Assembly: GCF_030272615.1 (NCBI RefSeq)
Contig: NC_081410.1
Coordinates: 573,821,241 to 573,885,240 of the forward strand
Direction of reading: 5' to 3'
Source: Cryptomeria japonica
Taxonomy: Eukaryota > Streptophyta > Pinopsida > Cupressales > Cupressaceae
Length of the DNA stretch: 64,000 nucleotides
The translations under genes and the position numbers were made by a program. This document shows positions 24,039 through 35,191 of the stretch, one piece after another (within the stretch, counting starts at the first letter, position 1; every line of letters begins with the position of its first letter). Below the pieces are notes generated by a model. The model worked only from the letters and a program-made list of their open reading frames with translations, was not told where the DNA came from and ran no database searches.

Positions 24039-25365
24039 TGTTGGATATTGTTGCTTCTAGGATATGTCATTGTCATTGATGTCAACATATTCATGTGTTT
24101 TGGTTTTGCCAAGAAATTTTTTAGTGATCCGGTGATTGAAGTGAGTTGATCTAATTAGTTTATCTATTTGGAATGTTGAATCAACTTGAGATACTTCATT
24201 CTTTATTGATTACATGATTCTATGTGATGATTTGGTCGAGTTGTGGATTTTGGTATTCATGAAGACTATTCTTTTGTTTTCAGTGGTTGGTAGTCTGGTA
24301 TTTGATCCATTGTACTCTAGTATGATCATATTTTTGGTTGTGGATTTGGGAGAGTGTTTTAGATGTTCATGTGTATCTTCATTTCAGAGGGTTTGTAATT
24401 TGGTGCTCTACAAGTCATCTTTCTTGTCTGAATTACTTCTATTAAGTGTTCATTAGTGTTAGCAAGTTGATTGATGAAGATTTGAATAAGTGGTGTTGGT
24501 GCAGCTATTGCAGATTGTTCTAACATGCTTGTTAGTGTTTCCTAATCATGTTCTATTTGTTTTGGTTGTCTGCATTGATTATTGTGTGAGTTCTTTATGA
24601 TCTTCTTGGTCCCATGATATTCTTCATGTTATATGGTATTTTGGTGGTGTAACATATTGTGGTTGGTCTTGGCAAGATTTCTGGTGGTGAAGAGTGTTTG
24701 GATATTTGATTTAGGTCCATGTTATGATGTCTATGATATTGTATTGGTTTGTTTGTTAATTTATGTATTGTATGATGCAATTTAATAATTAGGTGTTAAG
24801 GGTTTGGCTGACCTTGTAGTCAAGGTTGATGATTTGTATAAATGGGTGTAGTATTCATATAATTGGTGGTGTTTTTGGTGAGTGGTGTATGTGCAAAAAT
24901 AATAATTTATCCTTCACTATGGTGTGTTGAGTTGAGATTGATGAAGGGCAAACATATGAGCTTAACTGGAACTGTTAGTAGGCATTAGTAGATGCTATTT
25001 TTGTAGTTCATTCTTTACAGATTGTAGTTTGAATCCTTTTGTAAGGTAGTGAACCTTCCCTAAGGATCGGACCCTTTTGGGTTATTGTTATTTGAGCAGT
25101 GAGCTCTAGGCAGTGTACCTAAATGCATGTGCATTCCCCATTATAATATTTACACATACTACTGCAGAGTATCATCTTATTGTGGATAGGTTCCCACCAT
25201 GATTTTCCCTTAACCATGTTTTCCATGTCAAAAATATTGGTGTTATGGGTGTTTTTGTTATCTTTCTTTTTGCTGTAGTTGATCAGATCTGAGATTATGT
25301 TTAATTGGTTTAATCTAGTGAAAACTGATTCACCCCCCCCCTCTCATTTTTCCTTATTGCCAGCA
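24039..25365 (+). mobile_element. Solo LTR with TSD AAGTG
   Basis: A 1327-bp block begins TGTTGG and ends CCAGCA, flanked on both sides by AAGTG (24034-24038 and 25366-25370). It carries the standard LTR landmarks: a CCATGATTTTCCC motif near 25197 and the tail GATTCACCCCCCCCC near 25328. There is no primer site or internal region, so it arose by recombination between the two LTRs of a full element inserted in element D. Confidence 0.9.
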
Positions 25366-25370
25366 AAGTG

Positions 25371-27195
25371 ACTATCCCATCCTTTATTTAGGAATTCCAA
25401 AATTGAGATTAGGCCATTGAAGAGATATGCTTGCATTTCTTCTGACTGAAGATCTGTAGGATCATCTATGGCAATAGCATCTTGAGCTTCCTTCAATGCA
25501 TTGAGCATGATGTCTAACTTGGGAGCAATGAAGCTTTAGATCTTGCCAACTCTACCAATAATCTTCTCCTTTTCATGACTTGGATTCTTAACCTTATCAA
25601 GCAAAGATATAACTTGAGTTTCCATGGAGTTTCTTGACTGGGAACGGAAACCAACAAAGGATGAAAAGATTATGATATACCTACCAATGTCTTCTCATTC
25701 TCCATAATTTTCTTCTCAATATTTGCAACAAACTTAGAAAATGATAAAGAAAACTTGTAGACATTTCCACCTTCTAATAAGTCATCTTGGATTCCTTTTA
25801 CACATGTGTCTAACAAGACTCTATCATTAGCAAACATCTTTTATAGCTCACCAAATCTCCTAGCATCAAACTCATTTCAGACCTTATTCTCTGCTAACTT
25901 CTCTAATAATTCAAAATGAGTTCTCACAAAGTTAATCAAATTCTTTAGTTGCCCAAACGGAGAATTTGAAGAGTCCTTGACATATGTAGGCATTATCTTT
26001 TGCAAGACACCAAATGCAAGGGTTAGTAACTCACTATCTACAATATGAGATTTTAAAATTTCCTATCTAGCCTTGGCCTGAGCAAGTGTTGCTAACTTCA
26101 TTTTTTGTATAGGAGAGAGGGTGGATAAGTTAATAGGCCCTTGGGATAGTGTTGGATCATCGAAAATCTACTCATCCTTCTTAAGAGAATCTTTCACATC
26201 ATCTACAATGTCTCTTGCTTCAACCTTCTTATCCTCAGCATCAATTTCTGCTTTGACCTCATGTACACCTACATCATCAACCAGAGCTTGAGTCTCCATA
26301 GATGACATTGAATCCATAGGCTAATCCGAAGGATTTTGTGTATCCTCTATTGGAAACATGGTTGTCATTGCACCAAAAGATCGACCTCTTAATGCCCAAT
26401 ACAACCACGTGATACAAAGAATCTATGGGAGGTGATTAAGACATGTCACAAACCCATCACTTATTCTACATGGAGATCAAGGGTACACACCTTGCAACAA
26501 TCCCTCTCTCAACACAAGTAGGGTTTGAACACGTGACAAAGATTTGATACCACTTGTTGAAAACATAGTTGTTGTTGCACCAAAAGATCAAACTATTAAT
26601 GCCTGATACAAATACGTGACACAAATAATCCATGGGAGGCGGTTAACCAATGTCGAAAACCCATCGCTTGTGTTGCACAAAGACCAAGGGCGCACACCTT
26701 GCAACATCCTTATCCTCATTACATTTACCTACCTCCTCTTCACTCTTATTCAACTCATCTTGCTGCTTATCTTTATCTACATCTACTTTTTCCAAAACTG
26801 AGGGAATATTTACATCAGTTTGATCATCTTTTGGTTGTTCTTTTTGCATTATCAGCGCTGATGAAACATCATACTAATTCTATTCTAAAATTAGCTTCAA
26901 AATCATTTCCATATCTTTTATTACCTCATCTATTTTCCCAATCATAAGCTTATTGATTCTTGTTTTTCTCCTAAAATACTTTTGGGCTTCCTTAAGTATT
27001 CTCTTTACTTCCTTTATTGCTATTACTGGAAATATATTAACTATTACATATTATTTTAGTCTATCATCTTCTACTCTTGCAGTATTTCTTCTCATTTCAA
27101 AAATATCATATAAACTTTTAGGAATTTCTGACATGATCTCTACAAGAGCCCTATTGAAAATGTTTAAATATTTAATAGTGGCTTGGGAAAAAGCA
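25371..27195 (-). pseudogene. Element D ORF2 remnant
   Basis: Minus-strand translation shows a decayed helical protein. RINKLMIGKIDEVIKDMEMI (about 26890-26950) corresponds to MLGRVNEIIKETHKVW in element B and LIAGRVNEIAEEIADKW in element C. An acidic, Lys-rich segment (VDKDKQQDELNKSEEE, about 26730-26800) follows. The frame is broken by many stops and by the TRIM at 26348-26706. The N-terminal module with the GEF-W motif is not present, being lost with the truncated right end. Confidence 0.6.
26348..26706 (-). mobile_element. TRIM: 359-bp miniature LTR element
   Basis: Two direct 152-bp copies, 26348-26499 and 26555-26706, align end to end without a gap. They are separated by only 55 bp. 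On the minus strand the 5' LTR (26706 to 26555) begins TGTTGCAAGG and ends TTTCAACA. It is followed at once by a primer site (AGTGGTATCAAATC, 26554 to 26541), then about 40 bp, then a purine run GAGAGAGGGAT next to the 3' LTR. The flanks TCCTC (26343-26347) and TCCTT (26707-26711) look like a decayed 5-bp TSD. It codes for nothing and must have moved in trans. Confidence 0.88.
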
Positions 27196-27719
27196 TGAAG
27201 TTGTGTCACACTTTGGGCCAACTAAGAGTAGTCTTGTCAGACTTTTCCAGGCCATATGGCACCCCGTGGTGCTTGTGTGGCATCGAAGTGGCGTTGGGAG
27301 TCCAGCTCGATTGTCGATTATATAAACTAATTTTTTGCCGACTGATCCTCATTTGCACCCTGAGGAGCTTTGGGAGTTCAGTCAGACTCATAAGGAGCTT
27401 ATTTCTAGCCCCCATTTTTCCAAGTAGGTTCATTTTTTTTTCTTTTGTATTTGTAATTTAAAAAATTAATATATTTATTGTTATATTTTTTTATTTTATA
27501 GTTTATCAATTTTTAAAAAAAAAAATAGAATGAAAACATTAGAAAAATGTAAGAAAAAATTAAACCTAGCAAAATTTGAAAACCGAGACTATGAAACTAT
27601 TTGAAAAATATGCAGATATACCTATTAAATTTTTATTTTTTTAAATCATTTTCTCATTACCCTTACATATAAACCATAAAAAATTATAATCAATACACTA
27701 CACAAAAAAAAAATCCTCA
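27196..27719. other. Unassigned junction sequence
   Basis: The first 230 bp or so are GC-richer than their surroundings and hold overlapping ORFs of 92 and 75 codons on opposite strands, neither with a recognisable motif. After 27430 it becomes a T- and A-rich stretch. It is probably another TE fragment between element D and the microsatellite. Confidence 0.4.
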
Positions 27720-28004
27720 TACTTATACAAAGACATAGACACATACACCTACACTCACACCCACACCCAGACTCACATGCACATACATACCAATACACAT
27801 ACACACACATATACATGCATACATAGATGTGCATGTGTGTGCATGTATGTATCTGTGTATGTATATATGTACATGTATATGTATGTGAGTATATGTATGT
27901 ATGTGTGTATATGTATGTATGTGTATGTATGTATGTATCCATGCATGCATGCATGTGTGTATGGGTGTATATGTGTATGTGAGTGTGAGTGTATGTATGT
28001 GTAC
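27720..28004. repeat. Compound microsatellite, CA-rich then TG-rich
   Basis: Mixed ACAC/ACAT units to about 27830 switch to mixed GTGT/GTAT units until the LTR edge at 28005. The polarity switch makes it a large imperfect inverted repeat. ORFs of 75-138 codons that cross it are repeat artefacts. Confidence 0.9.
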
Positions 28005-28762
28005 TATATACGGTGAAAATGGATAACAACAATATTGAAAGACTAAATGAATTCAACCACAAAACCCTAGCCTAACAACAACAAAGATCCACCATAACAT
28101 ATGATGATTACCTAAGACAATGCAAATCAAATGAAATCACAAAGATTATACCATCACATGTCCAATAGGGTTTGGATCTCCATTCTTCCTATCTCCATTG
28201 ATCTTGCTTGATATATTTGCTCTCAGATTTTATGTGCACAAGATCTAAACAAAGAACAGAAATGTGGTTGCAAGTAGGATCACATATGAAAGATCGAATG
28301 CTAGGATGCTTGATTAGAATGTATATGTCCTGGGGGTTGATAATGAAGGAAGCATCTCCTTCTTTAGAAGACACCATAAGAAATGGAGGGATAAGATTGA
28401 GAGGTGTAAGACATAAATGGTCGACTATGATTAGAGGGTAGGTAAAAGAAATAATAAAATAATGAGAGAGTAGGTAGTGTATGAATTAAGAGATGAATGA
28501 CATGTGTCATAGGTAGAAAAGGCTAATGAATTAATTAAATAAATAAATATTTATTTAATTAATAGAAGAAGTGGGATCAAATTAAATAAATAAAAGTATT
28601 TATTTAATTTAGAATTATTTAAATGAGAAATAAGGCTAGAAGAGGATAAATGAATTAATTAAATAAATAAAGATTTATTCAATTAATAGAAGAGTTAGGC
28701 TTAAATAATTAAATAAATAAAGATATTTATTTAATTAGACTAGACAATTTTAGGTGTCTACA
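28005..28762 (-). repeat. Tat element 3' LTR
   Basis: A 758-bp direct copy of the outer LTR. On the minus strand it begins TGTAGACACCTAAAATTG at 28762 and ends near TTTTCACCGTATA at 28005. Its 5' third contains TTTATTTAATTAA-type repeats. Next to its outer edge on the left lies a microsatellite. Confidence 0.88.
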
Positions 28763-28782
28763 TTTTGCCCCTCTTTGAGATA
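28763..28782 (-). promoter_or_regulatory. Tat element polypurine tract
   Basis: TTTTGCCCCTCTTTGAG abuts the LTR. On the minus strand this is CTCAAAGAGGGGCAAAA, a purine-rich plus-strand primer immediately before TGTAGACACC. The same sequence follows the outer edge of the other LTR at 53109. Confidence 0.75.
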
Positions 28783-29171
28783 ATGCAACTTGTCGCGTTG
28801 TTTCAAAGAAGACAAGATGAACTGATACAAAGTTGCCCCAAGATGGGAATGATATGACCCCTCGAGAGATTGAATGAAAATGTCTAAAAAGATCATAGGC
28901 AATCTCTCAATAAGAAAGAAAGGCTAGAATGGACTGATAGATGGAGTGACAGAGTCACAAGATAAAGAAGACTAACTCAGGAAATGAGGGCTAGGTCTGG
29001 GGCAGTCTATAAGATATACCATGAGGGGTTGACATCCTCATTGTCATCCACACATCTAAGAGATCAGAGTGCAGAGAGAGAATAGAGCAACAACAGTTAG
29101 TAGCGATGGCATTGGTTCACAGATTTGATCACGTTCATCAATTTCAGAGGCCAGCAAATGCAGGAGAGCCG

Positions 29172-29177
29172 GTAAGT
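29172..29177 (+). promoter_or_regulatory. Candidate splice donor of the PMD gene
   Basis: GTAAGT follows a 22-codon ORF directly after codon 22. A pyrimidine-rich TCTTCTAG at 29536-29543 is a possible acceptor, but the joined phase leads to a stop, so the intron model is only tentative. Confidence 0.35.
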
Positions 29178-29281
29178 ACCACAAAACCTCCTTGCACTTT
29201 GTCACAATAAATATTGTCATTAATGCATGTTAGGTAGTGCATTTAATGCATTTTAGAATATGTTAAACAAGGTCAAAAAAT

Positions 29282-29540
29282 GTCAAGGCACGTCTGTACT
29301 GGTGCCAGGCGTGTTAGGGTTGGCTAGGTGCATCTGTGTTTGTGCCAAGCGCGTCTATGAAGGAAAAGATGTCTATGTCAAATGCGAGCATGTCTATGTT
29401 GTGCAGGTGTGTCTGTGCTATGTGGGCATGTCTATGCAGAGCATAGGCATGTCTATGTATATCAGGCGTGTCTATGCAGAGCAAACATGTTTGTGCAATA
29501 TGTAAGTGTGTTTATGTCATGAAGGCGCATTTGTGTCTTC
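29282..29540 (+). repeat. GCGTGTCTATG degenerate minisatellite
   Basis: About ten degenerate copies of RGCRYGTCTRTG are spaced 20-30 bp apart, inside the putative first intron or leader of the antisense PMD gene. The complementary motif (CACAGAYGCG) forms arrays in the leader of the same element at 49480-49660 and 50900-51120. Confidence 0.7.
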
Positions 29541-29554
29541 TAGGTCAAATCGGT

Positions 29555-29727
29555 AGTTCTGTAATGAACATACATTGTCGATTGGATAAGTTGTTGAGAG
29601 GATACACTCAAGGAGGTCCTCTAAGGAAGACTAGGATAGCAAATAGGGCTAGGATTGACAATTCTGTGATAGAACATACATTGCCAATGAAGAAACTACT
29701 CAAGAGGATACACTCAAGCAAAGGCCC
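29555..29727 (+). repeat. Diverged tandem duplication in PMD gene 5' part
   Basis: Two copies of about 65 bp at 29555-29622 and 29661-29727 share the core GAACATACATTG and AGAGGATACACTCAAG. In one frame they encode a repeated peptide pattern (KLL-R-hydrophobic-x-S/Q-GG/KGP-R), so the duplication may be part of the coding sequence. Confidence 0.6.
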
Positions 29728-29744
29728 TAGGATAGGATAGATCA

Positions 29745-30032
29745 AGGCACTTTGTGATGAACAAAGAGTACCAAGAAAGAGTACTTTGTGATGAACAAGG
29801 AGTACTAAAAAGAGCAGCACTTTGTGATGAACAGTGAGTGCAAATATGAGCAGCACTTTGTGATGAACAAGGAGTGCAAAAACATGTAGTACTTTGTGAT
29901 GAACAGGGAGTACCACTAGGATAAACAACAACACTTTGTGATGAATAGTGAGTGTCACTAGGATAGAGTGCCATATGATAGATATAAGCACTAGGATAAA
30001 GAGCAGCATTTTGTGATGAACAGGGAATGCCA
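29745..30032 (+). repeat. TTTGTGATGAACA minisatellite
   Basis: Seven units start at about 29747, 29779, 29817, 29851, 29887, 29930 and 30006. Each contains CACTTTGTGATGAACARGG with spacers of 12-50 bp. ORFs on both strands crossing the array (for example 29608-30045 minus) are products of the repeat. Confidence 0.85.
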
Positions 30033-31975
30033 CTATGACTGACATGATTGATTTGCTTGACTGTAGGAGTATCTACCTATGCTAGAGTCATGGGAGAGAT
30101 TCCTATCGACTCAGTATTTGTGAGAAGAGCTGATAGTTGAGGAGAAAGCAGTGGTTTAGGCTATGGGCCTATGACATATTTTGTATGTGCCTGAGTTTCG
30201 GGCGAACATGGGGTTTTTGACTACGCTTCCTGAGAGATGGCACTCAGAGACTTGCAATTTTCATTTGCTGATGGGTGAGATGACAGTAACCTTATAGGAT
30301 GTTTATAGGATTCTGAGGATACCGATCGATGGGGAGTTAGTACCCTACGATCAAGATGGAGACAAGGATGCACTGAGATGAGTGTTTCAGGATCCAGGAC
30401 TAGAGATGAGGGTTGGACACGTGGCTTGGGACATGATGACATGGACTAAATTAGCATTACCAGCAGTACTGGCAAGAGTGATTAGTGGATTCCTCTGTCT
30501 GGATAGGGTGACATGAGGATTAGTTGTGGGCTGGGGGAGCACATTGAAGACACTGGTGACATAGCATACCAGATATGCTTGGGGACCGTGCATGCTGGCA
30601 CATTTGTACTATGAGCTTCATTAGTTTGTATACCATGGATCTATAGGATTGGGCTGCTGAGTGACATTATTTCAGGTATGGGCTTATGAGCATTTGTCGG
30701 TTACCCAACCGATTCATTTCAAAGGTAGAGACCATGGGTACAATTTTGTGTATTTATATGATATGATTACATCTTAGTCGTGGATCGAGAGATTGGAGTA
30801 CTGGCGTCGGGTCATTGATGATATTGACACTGTGGTATGGAGACCATACCGAGAGTGTGAGGAGTGGGAGGATGACATCATGGAGCTGCCATACACATTC
30901 AGAAGCAGGTATTTGATTGGGAAGATGCCCTATGTACTGGAGAGGCAGTTGGTTGACAGGGTTTGCAGGCAATTCGACAGGATTCAATGGATGCCACGGG
31001 GTTCCAAGATGTATACTCAGACAGTGAGGGATCAGGTACACTTCGGGCCATTATTGTCATATGATCAGGAAATGATGCAACTAGTAGAGATGACTCCCTT
31101 TCCTTGGGATATGTGGCTAGAGATAAGGATGTAGGGATGGATGCCGAGTATACTACATATTGGGCTGAGCATCCATTTCCACAACTGACAAAACCTAGGG
31201 AGCAGATAGATGGAGATGGTGGGGATGATGATGGAGATGGCAGAGGTAGAGGCTGATGAAGGAGGTGGGGTGTGATAGGAGAGAGGAGAGTGGCTCTGTG
31301 GAGAGAGGGTGGAGAGGAGAGATAAGCTTGTGTGGTGAGAGGCAGAGGTGGATTGTCGTTACAGATTCCAGTAGCATAGGGTCCCAGATAGGTATAGGGA
31401 AAGGGAAAGGGATGAGGATAGGGGTAGGGGCAGCCACAAGAGTAGCCACAGGTATAGGGGCATGACCAGCCATAGGTACAGGGGGGAGAGGAGGAGGATG
31501 AGCTATTGGAGTTGAAGGAGACTTGCTAGGGATAGGAAGATGAGATCTAGGAACTCAAGTGGGAGAGGGATAGGCTCAAGAGATAGTTGATCAACGTGGA
31601 GAGGGAGAGGGATTGGGCTATTCAGTGTTATACAGAGGCTGAGATAGCACTGAGGGTAGGGAGATAGGCGGCAGAGGACACAGGAGCTAGTTATGCTTAT
31701 GTTCTATGAGTCGGGGAGGAGATAGGCTACTAGAGAGACCTATACTATGGGGTCGTGCCACCAGAGCAGCGGGCTAGGAGCTTCCGTACACCATCACGGG
31801 CTACGAAAACTAGTGGAGGGAGAGATAGGAGACAGGCATCAAGTGGTGGGGTCATGGGTCCTCCACCACCACCAGATAGAGGGGATAGGAGAGATGATCC
31901 TGGGGCAGGGACTTCTAGGGCTCAGACTCCATCGAGGCTAGGTGGCTCTGAGGGAGGGAGTTCATCATAGCCTAG

Positions 31976-32316
31976 AGGGCTCCCTATGTATCAGTTTTGT
32001 ACCATTTTGTATTATGACAGTGATTTTGTAGCCATATGATTTTGACATCATTGTATCATGACACTTATGATTATATATATATATGTGAGATTCATCCTTG
32101 TTGTAGCTATATGCATGTGTACCTATGTGATGAGATGTTTCATGATGTATGTTTCTATGTGATGCTTATGATATGGATGCAAATATGTACATGATGTAAT
32201 GCAATAATTTTGTTCTTTTATGTTTTATGTGTTATGTAAATGCAAATGTGAATGTATGAAATATAGATGAATATGATAAAATGCAAATAATTATTTACAT
32301 GATGAGAATGTAAAAT
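31976..32316. other. Tat element spacer left of element E
   Basis: AT-rich DNA with several ATGATG and TATGTG strings and no ORF. It is the 3' flank of the antisense PMD gene. Element E inserted at its right end, and the sequence resumes at 40032. Confidence 0.5.
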
Positions 32317-32321
32317 GTGCT

Positions 32322-33507
32322 TGTTACTATTTACTAAGTTGTCATTACTTTTATATCCAAAGTCATCCTATATACTCTAGTCGGTTAATACTACTGGAAC
32401 ATTCAGTCGGTAAGCACTAAAGCAGTCGGTTATAGAAGATAGAAGTCACGGAGTTTAGTATACACTGAGCTATCTACCGAGCAGAAAAAATGATATACCG
32501 AGTGCACACACACCGAGTGAAAACGTGTTACCATATTCATTGAACCTGGACACATGTGTGGAAATGTGTTACAAGATTGAGGAACAAAAAACTGTTATCA
32601 CATAGGAAATTGCACCATAAAGATTTTGTATGATCTTGAGGTCATCTATCCAATGAAATATTTTGTATAGTTATTCATTCGATGAATCTTGTTTGTAAGA
32701 TCGATGCATGAACAAGATCACCATCCTAAAGAGATCTATTTATATGCAGAATGATTTAAGGATTAAAAAAAAGAGAAAAAGAGTATGAGACATGTGTGAT
32801 AGATAAGTTGAAAAGTAATATCATGAGAAAGCATAATGTGTTATGATGGTTATGACTGTCAGAAATATTCACAGGTCACCGAGAAAGATTTCAGAGAACG
32901 GTTAAGGGACAGAGTAAACAAAAGGGTTTACCTAGTTGATTTATCAATTACCGAGGTATGCTATGAGAAAGGTAATATTATATTGAGCACATAGAATCTG
33001 CTATAACATTTCAGATGTAAAGTTGCAGATAATTGTAAAGATTTTATTGTAATATTTTGAGTTGTAAGAGAAACCTTTAACAGGGTAAAAGACTCTAACA
33101 AAGTCTATAAATTGTAAAGCCTTTAACCAGGTCCAACATTTAGTTTAAGTGTTGTAAAATCCTTTAGCAAGGTAGATCTAAAGATCTTGATACTCCTAAT
33201 AGGATAAGCTATCAGAAATAGCTAAAAATGTAGCTCTAACCAAGCAACCTTTATTATTGCAGTAGTGAAGTTGTGGGTGTCATCCCCACTGTAGTTTTTC
33301 TCTATAACCAAGAGTTTCTGCATAACCAAAATATATGTGTTATGGAGTGAATCATGTATGATTGTTATTTATTTGTTTTAGAATTATATTATGTTACAAT
33401 AGTTTTTGGTTTATGCTTAATAGTAAAGTTATTGTTGAAGAAAAGATTTCAAGTACTGATTCACCCCTCCCCTCTCAGTACATTAGCTTTCCATATTGGG
33501 CCTAACA
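32322..33507 (+). repeat. Element E 5' LTR
   Basis: A 1186-bp LTR, start TGTTACTATTT, end GGGCCTAACA. Repeated short CAGTCGGTTA and ACCGAG strings occur in its first 250 bp, reminiscent of the CCGG-type repeats of the other family members. The tail reads GATTCACCCCTCCCCTCTCA near 33459. Confidence 0.93.
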
Positions 33508-33522
33508 ATTGGTATCAGAGCT
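33508..33522 (+). promoter_or_regulatory. Element E primer binding site
   Basis: ATTGGTATCAGAGCT directly after the LTR end matches initiator methionine tRNA. Confidence 0.92.
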
Positions 33523-33569
33523 TTAATCTTGGAAAAGGGTTTAACAGCCTAAAGAAAAAGATCTTATCA

Positions 33570-34874
33570 ATGGAAGGCTATAAACAATCTCGGAGAATTG
33601 TGTATCTGCAAGAAGAGTTGGATCATGCTAATCAAGTGATTGCAGACATGCAAAGACAAATGCAAATATCAGTTAAAGTTATAAGAATATTGTCTAATGA
33701 TTTGTAGGACTCTCAAGAGCTGGTGGAATAGATTGAGACATCATTTGAGAATAGTATATCTAAAGAGACTGAAGAGATGATTGGAGAATAGAAAGAAAAT
33801 AACAAAGCACTGATTGAACAACTAAAAGCAATTAAAAGAGAACATGAGCATTTCAGCACATAGATGACTGGAAATCTAGATGCATTGAGAATAGCTGAGG
33901 ATAAGATAAGAGATACAGAAAGAGAAAAACATCAACTTGAAGTATTAGTGACTGGAAATAATGATGAAATCACAAGGATGATTGGAATTCAATAGAATAT
34001 GTCTGATCAATTGGGTTATGCACATCATGAAGCAAATTTGAAGGATAATGAGAATCAAGCATTTAAACTTGAATTATCAAGATTGACTGATGAACTTGAA
34101 ATAGAGAAGAAATCAAAAGAAACATTGAAGAAGAGTTATGAAGCATCAAAGATGTTGGATGAGCAACTAAATACAAGAAGACCCAACAAAGATGTAGGAC
34201 TCGGTTACAAAGGAAAAGACTCTACTGAGAAGGGAATCCACACTACCAAGAGAGGAGAATCATCAAAGCAAGCTAGAAACAAGAAACACATCAAAGGAAA
34301 GAAGCCTATTTGCAACTAGTGTGGAAAATAAGGACATACTACCAACTTGTGCCAAATCAAAAAAGGTAAGCAACCGAATATCATTAGGTCTAATGGTTAT
34401 TGTAACAATTGCAATAAGTATGATCACACATCTAATCAATGTAGGACAAAGTCTGTTAGCAATTATCAAAAGGCAAAATTCAAGGGGTTTTACAAAAAAT
34501 GCAATAGATATGGACATAGTACTGAGAAGTGTTGGTTTAATCAGAAGAACTATATGTGGTCTGCACACCGAGCAAATACTGGAAGCTACCAAACTCACAC
34601 AGATCCTAACCGACAATATGTTGCAGTACCATGGGATTACAACACAAGGATATGGTGTGAATGTTGTGGAAGATATGGACATATAAGTGTCAACTGTTTT
34701 ATAAGGTTTGGAATGAACAACTGAAGATCATGGAGAAATCCTAGTATGGCATGTTTTCATTGTCACAAAGTTGGACACTTGGCTGGGGATTGCAGAGATC
34801 AACCTAGAGGAGATACTGAGGTAATAAGAAGTACATTACAGATGATTTGGAAAAAGAAAGGTAAATTGGTTTAG
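33570..34874 (+). pseudogene. Element E ORF1: Gag-like coiled coil with five zinc knuckles
   Basis: One frame of 434 codons from ATG 33570 to TAG 34872-34874, with about seven internal stops and no frameshift. Residues 1-220 are a charged, heptad-rich coiled coil. Five CCHC units follow: CN-stop-CGK-stop-GHTTNLC (34309 on), CNNCNKYDHTSNQC (34405), a unit whose first Cys is Tyr (YKKCNRYGHSTEKC, 34490), CECCGRYGHISVNC (34656) and CFHCHKVGHLAGDC (34757). Five knuckles is more than the one or two usual for plant Copia Gag. The longer linker between knuckles three and four is Tyr/Asn-rich. Confidence 0.8.
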
Positions 34875-35191
34875 TGGAATTGAGTGCATTTAATGTTTTT
34901 TGACCTAACCGCATGGAGCCCGACAAGGTAAAATGTGTACTTAAAGAACTTTGCATGGTCATTTCACACTTACCAAGTTTTTCAAAGAGTAGAGCTAAGC
35001 GATTAAAAGGCAATCAAACACCTCCCAAGTGAATGTCAAGGTATTTACACATCAATCTCAAGCATTTCTAAGAGCTAGCTAACTGAGAAATATCAGTGTG
35101 ATTATCTATTTTATATTTACTAAGTGAAAGCATTTGCTGGTTAAGTTTCAAACCCTAAGATTTTTTCGCTAGTAGATATCCTGAGTTTGTA

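Larger units (their letters stand above)
22657..27195 (-). mobile_element. Element D: minus-strand relative of B/C/E, truncated
   Basis: A minus-strand 3' LTR (22657-23764) is preceded, on the minus strand, by a polypurine tract and a decayed ORF2 of the B/C/E type. A solo LTR (24039-25365) and a TRIM (26348-26706) are inserted in it. Similarity to ORF2 stops near 27195; ORF1, the primer site and the 5' LTR are absent, so the element is truncated. The right boundary is approximate. Confidence 0.7.
29106..31975 (+). pseudogene. Antisense plant mobile domain (PMD) gene in the Tat element
   Basis: A plus-strand gene, opposite to the element's own genes. A possible first exon runs from ATG 29106 to 29171, where a perfect GTAAGT follows. 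The main coding block stays in one frame from 30190 to 31134. It contains LPERWHSETCNFHL, GEMTVTL-stop-DVYRI, an IDGELVPYD loop, YAWG, and RDQVHFGPLLSYD, which together match the PF10536 plant mobile domain (MAIN/MAIL-type, transposon clade). A single-base frameshift occurs near 31126. The acidic and Arg/Gly-rich tail ends with PPEQRARSF and SEGGSSS at 31970. At least eight in-frame stops lie at TAG or TGA. In the family the PMD is linked to gene silencing; here it is a retrotransposon-borne, dead copy. Confidence 0.8.

Noticed and set aside
26348-26706. A simple local 200-bp tandem duplication
   Set aside because: The copies align exactly 152 by 152 bp and are bounded by TG/CA-like ends with a tRNA primer site and purine tract in the right places, which a random duplication would not supply.
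27646-28062. 138-codon minus-strand ORF and its plus-strand partner
   Set aside because: Produced by the compound microsatellite at 27720-28004.
29745-30032. CRISPR-like array (seven repeats with spacers)
   Set aside because: Units are diverged, spacers are irregular and similar to each other, no cas genes are present, and the context is a plant retrotransposon.
29608-30045. 145-codon minus-strand ORF with VHHKVLL repeats
   Set aside because: Antisense reading of the TTTGTGATGAACA minisatellite; the conserved PMD reading is on the plus strand.
34263-34682. 139-codon minus-strand ORF
   Set aside because: Antisense shadow of the zinc-knuckle part of element E ORF1.
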